From assembly GCA_035222895.1 (NCBI GenBank), contig JAVYIG010000691.1, forward strand, positions 278,501-342,500: a stretch of 64,000 nt of DNA, read 5' to 3'. Each line of letters opens with the position of its first letter. Positions within the stretch are counted from its first letter, which is position 1. Of this stretch, positions 49,463 to 59,479 are shown in pieces. Origin of the DNA: Strongylocentrotus droebachiensis (Eukaryota; Echinodermata; Echinoidea; Camarodonta; Strongylocentrotidae). The position numbers and the translations under genes are program-made. Under the pieces are notes generated by a model, which worked only from the letters and a program-made list of their open reading frames with translations, did no database searches and was not told where the DNA came from.

Positions 49463-49575
49463 TCCCGTCTCTTTCTTTCTTTCTCTCTCTCTCTCTGTCT
49501 TCCTTCTCTCACTGTCTTCCTTCTCTCTCTCTCTTTCTCTCTCTCTTCCTTCTCTCTCTCTCCCCCTCTCTCACG
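49430..49575. repeat. (CT)n / (CTTT)n tract
   Basis: CT and CTTT units with TCC interruptions. Confidence 0.97.
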
Positions 49576-50460
49576 TACTCACACATGTCTTAGTTTGTGA
49601 CTGTAATACCCAATGGATGAAAGGGTTGAAACTATAAAATCAAAAGTCATATTGTATGACGCCCATCGGTTTCCCCAAATGTTCACCAATCCTTTCCCTT
49701 CCTTCGTTCTTTGTCTTTATTCACACTCACACTCCTCTTGTTTGGACAGACTTGGACTTCTCAAAATCATCCCGGGTTTATAACCATCTCGATTTGGCGG
49801 GATGCAATCGAGGGAGAGCTTAATCCTGGTTGCGCGTAAATGCCTTCAAATTACATTATGACACACTATATCACTCGACTTCTGAAAAAAAGCCGATGGA
49901 AGTATTATCATGGAGAGGTTAATAAGACATCGACACTCTATCTAATCCCTTTTCCCGCCTATCGCTACATCCGTATAGCGTCTAACTCCTCGCTGGTGAT
50001 ACGGGCGAAAGGGATCGTGCCTTTGGGCCGGGGACAGTAAAGAAAAATATTAACGAAATGAGATTGAGTTCGATTTGGAGTCTACATTTTTCCCGCAGTG
50101 TATATATATCTTTAGGGGGCTTCCTACTGATAATTGTGCTAAGGGATTAGAATAGGAGTAGGATAGTGTTAGGGAAAGGGGAAGGGGCGGGGCAATGGGG
50201 ACCAACGGGTAATTCAAAATTGCTGATGGTATCACCTGCCAGAGCGAACTGTCATGAACTGTTCTCAAATCTACTGTAGCTTATTCCCGTTGCACATGAG
50301 ACGTGATTTCGCTTGCGCACTTTTATATTTACTAATCAATCTATACAAAAAACGGTAATAAGTGCACGCACCAGTAGATCCGCCGCCAAAAAATAAACTT
50401 GTACATGAATGTCAACTGCGCGCAACAAAGGCCATGCACGTATTAAATGAGCCCTGTGTT

Positions 50461-50922
50461 ATAATAATAATAATAATACATAAGATTTATAAGGCGCCAA
50501 ATCCACTTGACAGTCAAATGCTCAAGGCGCAGCTTGTGCAAAAGATGATATACATGTTACATAATTATATACAAAAGTGCAATAGGAAAGGTACAGCCAT
50601 GAAAGATAATGGTAATCAATTATAAGCTAGGTAATATTATAAGCTAAATTAAACAGATATTTCTTAAGATTATTTTTTAACACTTCAGCAGAACTGCTAT
50701 TCTTAATCCATTGAGGGAGAGAATTCCATAATGAAGGCCCAGCATGAGCGAAGGTTCGCTCCCCCACTTTGTTTTAACCCTAGGAATAACAAGTAAGCCA
50801 GAGTTTCGAGAACTTCGCTGTCTATAAAACACAGAAATGCGGAGTGTATTACACTTTGCGTCATCATTAAAACACAAAAAGCCGCAGCTTTGCTGCGTCT
50901 TACCTGAACAAGGCCAATTCAA
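50461..50922 (-). mobile_element. 3' end of a CR1/L2/Jockey-type LINE
   Basis: The - strand holds the last part of a reverse transcriptase protein (50627-50880), then an untranslated stretch with 'ttggcgccttataaat', closing in (ATT)n near 50461-50478. A microsatellite tail fits this non-LTR retrotransposon group. The 5' side stops at a 124-bp MITE; most of the LINE is missing, as usual for 5'-truncated copies. Confidence 0.75.
50627..50880 (-). pseudogene. Reverse transcriptase C-terminus, frameshifted
   Basis: Non-LTR retrotransposon reverse transcriptases of the CR1/L2/Jockey group copy their RNA at a nicked target. Two - strand frames join to give the conserved C-terminal signature. Upstream frame: SGLLVIPRVKTK. 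Downstream frame: RTFAHAGPSLWNSLPQWIKN, then SSSAEVLKNNLKKYLF and a TAG stop at 50627-50629. 'F-hAGPsLWNSLP-xIxxx-S--xFK--LK--L' is the recognisable family pattern. The frame changes at a run of five G (about 50761-50765), so the copy is dead. The catalytic domain and endonuclease are absent. Confidence 0.75.
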
Positions 50923-50924
50923 CG

Positions 50925-51048
50925 CATTGGCCCGAATTCACAAAGGAGGTTTGTCCATAAACCTAAGTTTATGTGCGTCATATGACGCGTTTCGACGCGT
51001 TTTTTACAAACCTGGTCGACAAACCTCCTTTGTGAATTCGGGCCAATG
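50925..51048. mobile_element. MITE with perfect 30-bp terminal inverted repeats
   Basis: 50925-50954 is the exact reverse complement of 51019-51048; the outer part reads 'cattggcccgaattcacaaa'. The 64-bp centre contains 'atatgacgcgtttcgacgcg'. It sits at the 5' side of the LINE remnant. The perfect arms suggest a young insertion or selection for pairing. No clear target duplication was seen. Confidence 0.85.
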
Positions 51049-51936
51049 TTTTCGTTCATTTCGTATCCACTGTTTGCACACGACACTCTCATATGAAGCG
51101 TCAATGACCGCATAGTTCCACGACGCATGATTACGTCAGCAAACGACGCCTTGTGCGCAATGGGTATTGGGTTACAAGTGGCCTTTCATCACTTTGGGAT
51201 CGTTTAAATATTCTTTTATTAGAACATAGGCAGCAAAGTTCCAATCTACTACTTTCTAGGGCAAGACGTATAGCCCTCGCGCCGGACTAAGGTTTCTCAG
51301 TTTCAATCGTTGGTTGCAGTCGATATCTAATCAAGAGAAGAGATAGAACTTCAGTCTTAACACCTGATGAAGATAACTATACTTGCTTGGGTTTCATTAG
51401 TAAAATGTTCATGTGTCATCCCTCTACGGAGGTTGCACTCCACTTGTACCCTATCTAGGCTATGTCTCTAAGGGCCAAATAACCGAGTTGGTAGAGATTC
51501 ATAGCATAGTAACTAAAATAACAGTATTTTAGGAATGAGTCTATTTTTAATGGAACTGGATCAGGCGAGGGGTGATAGACTGACAGGGGAAGGCTTTCGT
51601 CGAGAAAAAAATGGGACGGGGCATCGCAGTGATCACCAACTTTAAGTTGACCATTTGTTTTAATGTAGAAATTGGTAATGGAAGCATTGGGGAATGTAAT
51701 ATCTATAATTTTAAATTCCTGTTGTTTTTGTTGTTGTTATTTTAATCGTTATTCATGATAGATTGGATTTGATTTAATTCAAAAGTTTTGTTTTTAAATC
51801 TATTGGCTAACAATCTCTCTCTCGGGAGCGGGACAGTTTGTATCTTTCTCCTTTCCTCCTTCAAAATGCTACTGTGGCAGACACACGCTTTATCCACACT
51901 TATCTAATGTACGTGCCGTGTCGTCTACATACATAC

Positions 51937-52184
51937 ATTTTCTAGCGAAACGTCATAGAGATATATTTTCATTGTAGAGGACAAACAACAGTCTCTGGTC
52001 GGTACCATCATGCCATCTAAATTCATGTTACTTCTCTTATCGTGCTGTCTGAAGTGGGTTTTCTCCATGGTATAGAGCCTATAGAGGTGGCAAGCAATGG
52101 ACATAACCTTGTTCACAAGCTCTGAAGTAGGGGCGGCCGAAGGGTTCCGTGAAAGAATGGAATGGTAGCATTTTGAAAGAAATT
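51937..52184 (-). CDS. Candidate exon of an unrecognised gene
   Basis: On the - strand a pyrimidine-containing acceptor (ttgttctacaaag) opens a continuous frame that ends at a donor-like gaaaat|gtatgt: phase 1 in, phase 0 out. The peptide is of mixed composition (for example NPSAAPTSELVNKVMSIACH, then LYRLYTMEKTHFRQHDKRSN and MMVPTRDCC), with no low complexity and fairly GC-rich third positions. It shows no signal peptide, membrane segment or motif I can name. Without the splice assumption the frame runs from about 52197 to a stop near 51925 with no ATG at its beginning. It could be a real exon, an element remnant, or chance. Confidence 0.3.
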
Positions 52185-52205
52185 CTTTGTAGAACAATAC
52201 AGGTG

Positions 52206-52287
52206 AAATTCAAGGCAAAAGGAAAATAAAAAATTACGCATTATTACAAAAGGAATATAAAAAATTACGCATTATTACAAAAGGAAT
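52206..52287. repeat. Two-copy tandem repeat, about 36 bp
   Basis: 'aaaaattacgcattattaca' + 'aaaggaat' occurs twice head to tail. Confidence 0.9.
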
Positions 52288-52573
52288 AACAAACATCAAT
52301 TCTGATGAAAAAATAGAACAATTGCAAAACAAGACAATATAACACGTAGATAATGCTTGCGTGGTTTATAAATTGAATTTCAACGATCATCGAACTGTTA
52401 CAAATGCCGAGGTGTTTTGGTGGATTATGGAAGTTTGTTTACAGTCATGAAAGTTATTTACTTTTGTTAGCTCACTCGTTTAGAAGATCAGACCATGTAC
52501 ACTGTAGTAGGTCCATGATCAGACCCTATAATTCTTACATAAGTGTGAAGATGACTCTTCTATCTAACTATTC

Positions 52574-53062
52574 TTAAAGAGAAGGTCCATCCTGTTGTTA
52601 AGTTGGATTTAATAGAAACAGAAAATGGGAGTAACCGATCAGTCAGAGTTCGAGCAAAAACTAATTACAAATAAGAAAGTTATGATTTTTGAAGGTGAGA
52701 TCAGTCAAACACAAATTGGCAACTCTGTGACGTATCTTGCGAGGTTATCTCCCATTTTCCCGGTACCAAAAGACTTCAAAATCATACATTGACTCTATAT
52801 AACTGTATTGCAAATATATTTGTATACAACCTATATATCAAACAAGACTATTCCGTCATCAATAACTACGAAAATGGAAGTATATGAAATTGTCTGTACA
52901 GGGAGATTGGAGGGAGCTCGCAATATACACTGTACGTCACAGTGATGTCAATTTGTGTATAACTGATGACAATTGGATATTGCTCAAACCTTTAATTTGT
53001 TTCTTTAATTTTTCTGCTGTTATTAAGATCAATATAATATCAGGGTGCACTTCACCCTTTAA
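52574..53062. mobile_element. TTAA element, third family
   Basis: 489 bp bounded by TTAA, with related inverted ends 'ttaaagagaaggtccatcct' and (reversed right end) 'ttaaagggtgaagtgcaccc'. The interior has no transposase. The ends are diverged, so this is an old copy. Confidence 0.6.
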
Positions 53063-53119
53063 GAGCAAAAAACGTTACCAAATGAAACGCGAATGAGGTA
53101 CAGCAACTATTCATCAATA

Positions 53120-53310
53120 TGCATTTTTTTTTAAATAATTTTTATTTTCATTTCATTTCATTAATATTGTCCACATTATAAATCAGAACAATGTACAAGG
53201 TAAGAAAATACATTATACGGACTTGACACATAAAGCAAATGAAAAACAGATACATAAAACATAAAAGAACAAGGAAAATCTACATCGGTTAAAAAACATC
53301 AAATGTTGTT
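53120..53310 (-). mobile_element. Possible retroelement 3' end, reversed
   Basis: A T run then 'aaataatttttattttcatt' on the + strand, followed by A-rich sequence. It is similar in style to 33130-33515 and may be the A-tailed 3' end of a - strand element. Confidence 0.25.
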
Positions 53311-53686
53311 CGGACCGCAATAATGTTTATATCTAGCGGAGTTTTCTTCTGAAGACGTTTGCAATACTACCTTCAAGAGGATCAACCTTAGAACAAAAGG
53401 TGAAATACATGTATATCAATCTTGAAAGAAAATCTTAATATATTCACTGACCAGGGTTTTGATAAGAGCACAAGTTCGGTACTGTGGAGACACTGGGAGA
53501 GGAATGGTAAAATAAGATTATGCCATGACATTTCGCTTCTGACGATGTTTGACAGAAAGAGATGACTATGGTGTCACAGTGTACTTATGGACTAGAGATA
53601 CGCGAACTCGGCACTAGTTTTGGTTCAGGTCGTTTTTAATCAATGCTGAGAAGGTTTTTTTTCGATTGACCTATCGTTTCAGTATA

Positions 53687-54635
53687 CACTGTAAAAATAA
53701 TTTGTTCATTGGTATTTTTTACGTATTTTTTCCATGTAGAATTTACTTGTAAACATTAGTTTTGCCACTTACGCACTAAATTTAAGTCTTGCTAACTCAA
53801 ACTTTCAATTTAGTAGAACATACTTGGAATATTTAAGTAAAATCAAATACATAAGAACTTTAAGTAATTTCAGCTTGTATTAATTTAGTAATTTTAACTC
53901 AAAATCAGAAATTATACGTATTACTCAAACAATTTATGTTGATTATTCTTATCTTTTTAAAGTAGAACCGATGCAGTGCGTAATAGAAATATTTACATAA
54001 TTTATGAATATTCATTAAGACCAAATTAAACTCTTTTTTAAATAAAACAATTCTTTTTTGTGGTTGAATGAAAATTTAAGGACTTTAAAACATTTACTAA
54101 TTCATTTAACATGGCTAAGCAAAGACAAGACAATTTGTAATTGTTACCCAGTTCAAAACAAATCAAAACTTGATATTTCAGGAAATTGTCAACCAATTTT
54201 CCTTTTAAGATGCTACGATCAAGTATATATAAAATTTGGAGCCTTTCAATATGTGTCGAATTGAAGCGTATGTAATAATTTGTGATGGTGGTAGATATAT
54301 ATATACGGTTAAATCTTAAATAGAAGTAGTGTTAGTGATTAGTGATTAATCTTAAATAGAAGTAGTGAATGATTAGTGGATGTTACTTGTTAGATTAGAT
54401 GGGTACCAAATCGTGCAATATGTAATCCTATCATAGCTTTTGTTTAATTATCTAAAATGATTACAATACTTAAATTATTTACGTTAATGTAACTCGATTT
54501 AACTGAGTAAAAATTTATTCAGCAAAATAAGTAAATTCTACTTAAGATGCCGTAGGTAATATTTACTTAATAAAAATAAGGCAATTCTTTTCCTCAATTG
54601 TATTGAGTTATTTCGACTATTATTTTTTTACAGTG
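53687..54635. mobile_element. TA-flanked non-autonomous DNA element
   Basis: A 949-bp element whose ends 'cactgtaaaaataa' and (reversed) 'cactgtaaaaaaataa' each abut TA, the Tc1/mariner-type target. The interior is AT-rich with scattered 'ttaagta' and 'tttagtaa' motifs. No transposase remnant was seen. It contains a small internal duplication at about 54312-54370. Confidence 0.7.
54312..54372. repeat. Internal direct duplication
   Basis: 'aatcttaaatagaagtagtg' occurs twice, about 39 bp apart, each followed by 'gattagtg'-type sequence. Confidence 0.85.
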
Positions 54636-55017
54636 TACGTTCATTAGCTTGAACAACAGACTATTATACCTTGCAGGTTTGGTCTTTATTTTATTTGTTA
54701 TGTCATAAACAATTAGAAGAAACACCGCTATACTCAGAGAAATAATGACAAAATTGTAATGACTATAGTTCTACCTTGAAAATACGAAGTTACTGGAAGT
54801 AAAACTAGCTGTCCATCATCTGAGTGGAGCGCATCTTTTCTTCACAGAGCCTCAATTAGCTCCATGTTGATTGATCAGGAAGAGTGGTGCCGAAATATTG
54901 AGAAATAGAAAGGTTCGCTAATGTTTTGGGTTAAGATGAGGAGGAAGAAAAGACTAGAGAAATGGAAGAGAGAGAAAGAGAAAGAAAAGGGGAAGTGTGT
55001 TAGCTGACTGAAAGAAG

Positions 55018-55095
55018 GTGAAAAAGAGAGTGAGAGAGAGAGTGAGAAAGAGAAAGAGAAAGAGAGAAAGAGAGAAAGAGAGAGAGGGAGAGAGG
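55018..55095. repeat. (GA)n / (GAAA)n tract
   Basis: Purine tract. The - strand Ser/Leu/Phe frames are artefacts. Confidence 0.95.
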
Positions 55096-55602
55096 GAAAG
55101 TAAATTACAGGGAGAACAGGACAAAATGCAGACATTGGCTTTGAGGTAGAGAGGGAAAGAAGAAGAAGAGAGAGAGACAATAATCATGAGTATAATTATT
55201 AAAGGATGCAATTCTTGTTTAGAAAATGCCCTGCTACACAAAGGATTTGATCTTTGAGAAAAAGAAACGAAATGAAAACTTACATTTGAGAATTTGGAGT
55301 ATAGCCAAAAAAGAAATGCTATGTGAATATGGCATTCATAGTTTTGCTCAAGCTTTATTAATCTTGTTTTAATGTAGAAAATTAATCAAATTAATTATTC
55401 TTTTATCATAATGCTTAATGTTTCATGGGTACTTCATGGACTAGTGGTTAAAAGCACCAAGAAAAATAATGTCTTGTTCATTTCGAAACTTTAGTAAAAG
55501 ATCGTCAAGTATGCTTTTCATTGACCTATCAATTGTATGAAAATGAGGACATAAATATTTTCGTATTTATAATGTTAACCTGTAAGAAATATTTAAAAGC
55601 AT

Positions 55603-55662
55603 TACGCTGTCATCATCATCATCATCATCACCACAATCATCGCTTCCGCCATTGTCATCATC

Positions 55663-55694
<32 letters not shown>

Positions 55695-55978
55695 CATCAT
55701 CATAATCATCATCATCATCATCATCATCACCACAATCATCGCTTCCGCCATTAGCATCACCATCATCATCATCAACATCATCATCATCATAATCATCATC
55801 ATCATCATCGTCATCATCATTGGCATCACCATAATCATTATCATCATCTTCATCAACATCATCATCATCATTATCATCATCATCGTCATCATCATCATCG
55901 GCATCACCATAATCATCATCATCATCTTCATCAACATCGTCATCATCATTATCATCATCACCATCGTCACCATCTTAT
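55603..55978. repeat. (ATC)n microsatellite with nested duplications
   Basis: About 375 bp of ATC/CAT triplets. Within it 'caatcatcgcttccgccatt' occurs twice 99 bp apart (about 55635 and 55734), and a 'ggcatcaccataatcat' block with its neighbours repeats about 78 bp apart (55822, 55900). Poly-His and Met-rich frames are artefacts. Confidence 0.95.
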
Positions 55979-56049
55979 TCCTCTTCTTCATTGCATTAAC
56001 ATAAGATAAATTCTTGTTAAAGTGTTCTCTACCTACACTGTGTGTCATT

Positions 56050-57000
56050 TAAAGATAGAGAACCGTTTAAAAACGGCTGAAGAAAACAAGGAAAAAGGGA
56101 TATAGTCGATATTTCCAGCACTTAAATGTCGTATCATCCCACACACGTCCATGTTAGAAGCTTCTCAGCTTTCACAGGACATCGATATTTTGGTCACGGC
56201 GCTCGCTGATACGTTCACTTGGCAAACGCGTTGTACAAACCGGGAATGATAGCCTGAAGTTAGACAGTGATATATGAGACCCACAAACAGGGCTACGGTG
56301 AACGTAAAGAGCACTCTGATGACGACATAGCAAGCTGAGTCGGGACGAGGAACGTATTTGTAGAAGAGGTCGTGTGATGAATAGCTCGCTAGCAGAAATA
56401 TGAAGGATTATTTCATTAAAGCAAGCCAGTGGCAAGTCTTCTGGGTATGGAAGGCCTCAAGTGAAATTGCAGACACTGTTGCTTCTTTTCAATTTAGACC
56501 TATATTGAAATTGGTTTGATATGAAATTATGTTCTCTTCTCCTCATGCACTATTATGCTTATGTTCTTCTTAACACATAAAACTTCCCTTTTAATACTTC
56601 ACTGTTGCTATTCATGAATTCAGCTTAATTTAGCAATACGTGTTTTATTGAGTCTATACATAAATTCATTTGAAAATACACGCCGTCAACCAAACTTTCA
56701 CATTGTTTAATTCGAACAAACAAGGGCATCAGCAACCATCTTTGTCATGTCATTCTAATTTGACACTTTGGCACTTTTAAACTCATCACGAAGAGTGAAG
56801 CCTTGTTGAGGGGGGGGGGGAGGTGCGATTATAAAAGTTCATTGTAGCATCCTCTTTTCCTTCTCATTATCGCGTGTCATCCATGTCATTTTCGCACGCT
56901 TCCTTACATGACTAAAGATATTCATGTATATCAAATGGATTATGCAAAAATCAGCAACGCAGCGGGAGAGTATATTCCCTGCTTACGGTACATTTAACTA
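56050..57000. other. No gene recognised
   Basis: Contains a G run at 56811-56821. The - strand frame 56172-56435 (ATG-led, 87 residues) has no recognisable motif or splice context. Confidence 0.4.
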
Positions 57001-57110
57001 AAAAGAACAACTTTGCATTTCAGGCGGAGAAAAAAAAACTCGCGTGTTCGTCCATCACCGGCGCGTCAATGGCAATGTCGACAGGATGTTTTTTCTGGGC
57101 GAAGGAGAAA

Positions 57111-57491
57111 AAAAGAAGACAAAGAAGTAGAAGAAAAAGAAGAAAGAAGAAGAAGAAGTAGAAGAAGAAGAAGAAGAAGAAGAAGAAGAAGAAGAACAAG
57201 AACAAGAACAAGAAGAACAAGAACAAGAACAAGAAGAACAAGAACAAGAAGAACAAGAAGAACAAGAAGAAGAAGAAGAAGAAGAAGAAGTAGAAGAAGA
57301 AGAAGGAGGAGGATGAGAAGGAGAAGAAGAACAAGAAGAACAAGAAGAACAAGAAGAAGAGCAAGAAGAAGAAGAAAAAGAAGAACAAGAAGAAGAAGAA
57401 GAACAAGAACAAGAACAAGAACAAGAACAAGAACAAGAACAAGAAGAACAAGAAGAACAAGAAGAACAAGAAGAACAAGAAGAACAAGAAA
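57111..57491. repeat. (GAA)n / (GAACAA)n array, about 380 bp
   Basis: Built from GAA and 'gaacaa' units arranged in blocks. The long Arg/Thr frame (188 residues, + strand) and the Phe/Leu frame (177 residues, - strand) are simple translations and not genes. Confidence 0.95.
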
Positions 57492-58135
57492 GGACAGAGA
57501 AAAAGGGAAGAAAGGAAAAAGTGAAAGATCAGGAGATTGTAAAAATGATTCACAAAGAGCTAAGGGAATCGGAAAATGAATTTAAAAGAGAGAATTTTAA
57601 GTTAAACAAAATATCTGGGAGACTTTGCAGACCAATCGTTTTTTAGCTGACGGAGGATTGCGTCGGTGACTCATGTCGTCTTTGACGCACTAAATGCGAG
57701 TATCATCGTACTGGCGTACAGTATGTACTGCGTTCCTTCAATTTTGTATTTAGCGTATTATGTTTTAGCGTATAATAGAAATGACGCCTCGTTTGCAATG
57801 GGCTTAGTCGTAGTACAAAGTCATTTAATATTTCGAAAGCATCATTTGGGGTACTGATTATGAGTCGTCCTCTTGATGTTTGTCCTTGCTTGTCTAACCT
57901 GGCTGTCATCGAAACTTTAGTATGGTTCGATGTTCAAGAACATGTGGTTATTACATGTGCTGTATTTGGGTAGGATGTATGGAGGAATGCTTAGGGTATA
58001 CCAATCAATGTTGTACGATGATTTCTCCGAGATGAGATGCTGGCACTAAGTTAGTTGCTGTATTAACTCCTACTGAAAATCATGCCATTCTTATCCCCTT
58101 CGAGTGCTTAATTCATTATTCTCTCTTTATTTTTC

Positions 58136-58227
58136 TCTTTCTCTCTCTCTCTCTCTCTCTAGTGCTCTAACACACACACTCTCTCTCTCCCTCCCACTCT
58201 CTCTCTCGTTATATATATATATATATA
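58136..58227. repeat. (CT)n tract then (TA)n
   Basis: CT blocks followed by about eight TA. The TA run supplies the target of the next element. Confidence 0.95.
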
Positions 58228-59194
58228 CACTGTCGCTCATATAGGTAGAATATTTTTGTTCAACCCTATTTATGGAATTATTTTAAAAATAATATAAAAA
58301 AAACAATATAGATCTAGATAATAGTAGGTATAGCACACCAAAAATAAGTACAACAAACACATGTTATCTGATGATTGCAAATGATCAAGCTTTATGAAAG
58401 CTTAAAAAAACAAAAAACAGAACGGAAATTAGTCCATGCGTTGTGCTTTTATACCATTTTTTTTCGATATCGGAAAAATACCGAAAAACCTGCCAGAAAT
58501 GGTCAAATTGGCAAAAATGGCAAAATTTGACAAAGTTGACAACTTAATTCATCACTTTCTCGGACACAAATAATAAATTAAATTATCAGACACTAAACTA
58601 TCATCTTTGTGGTAAAAAGTACAAAAAAGAAAATTCATATACCTATTACCGTTTTGAAAACAGAAGCCAACAAAATGAGTAATTTTTGCCAATTTTGCAA
58701 ATCTGCAGATATGAAAAAGTTGTGAAAATAATTAAGTCCGCCTAATATGCGCATATGTAATCAAATCAGAACCGAACATGATACATCAGTGAAACCTATG
58801 TATATCAGACAGGTATGGAAATATATTTCATTTGAAATTTATGGAAACTGCCCCCTACCCTAGCCCCCGCTGCGTACAGTCATGGTTCAGTGACAAAGCA
58901 ATGGCCTCGTAACTGTGAGGCCCCAGGATCAAAACCGTGTCGATGTGCTATATTAGTGCCCTTTTGTGGGGCATTAATCCTCATTACTGTCATTTATGAC
59001 TTGAGGGCGTAGGTCCCCTAGTTGATAAGCATAGTAGCATACACATGCTTTAGCAGTCACGCAAAACACACATTTGCAAATTACTATTCAATAAAATCTG
59101 AGAATGTATACTAATATCTATTTTTTAATTATTTTTAAAAAAATTCCATAAATTGGGGTAAAACAAAAATATTCCAACTTTATGAGCGACAGTG
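58228..59194. mobile_element. Tc1/mariner-like non-autonomous element
   Basis: A 967-bp element bounded by TA. The inverted ends pair over about 66 bp with few mismatches: both begin 'cactgtcgctcata' and share 'gaatatttttgtt' and 'tttatggaatt'. A 'cagtg--gctcata' end with TA target is characteristic of Tc1/mariner. The interior has no transposase frame but holds a tRNA-like SINE segment, so the original gene was lost or replaced. Confidence 0.8.
58873..59075 (+). mobile_element. tRNA-like SINE nested in Tc1/mariner element
   Basis: An A-box-like 'tggttcagtgacaaagcaat' is followed by an anticodon-arm-like 'cctcgtaactgtgagg', a decayed B box 'ggatcaaaacc', then 'gtgcccttttgtggggcatt'. The arrangement is that of a tRNA-derived SINE. 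Mutations in the B box argue that it is inactive. Confidence 0.5.
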
Positions 59195-59215
59195 TATATA
59201 TGTATTTGTTTCTCT

Positions 59216-59475
59216 GCCTATCTCTATCCATATACATGTATGTATGTACAGTATGTATGTATTTATGTATATATATCTATCTATACATACATCTCTGTCC
59301 GTCTGCCTCTTTCTCTTCTTCTATATAATATCTATTCCTCAATCTATCTATTTGTATATTTATCTGGTTTTATATCTACATGTATCTGTCTACTTATCGC
59401 GTTATCTATAAACAATATTTATCTGTCTCTCTCTCTCTCTAGTCTCTCCCTTTCTCTCGTACTCTCTCAACCCCT
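59216..59475. repeat. (TATC)/(TATG)n and CT simple sequence
   Basis: Degenerate tetranucleotide repeats followed by short CT blocks. The Tyr/Ile/Ser frame here is an artefact. Confidence 0.8.
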
Positions 59476-59479
59476 CTCC

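Noticed and set aside
55602-56048. 148-residue Met-rich - strand frame and His-rich + strand frame
   Set aside because: (ATC)n microsatellite translation.
57013-57579. 188-residue + strand frame (and 177-residue - strand frame)
   Set aside because: Translation of the GAA/GAACAA array only; no complex sequence outside the repeat.
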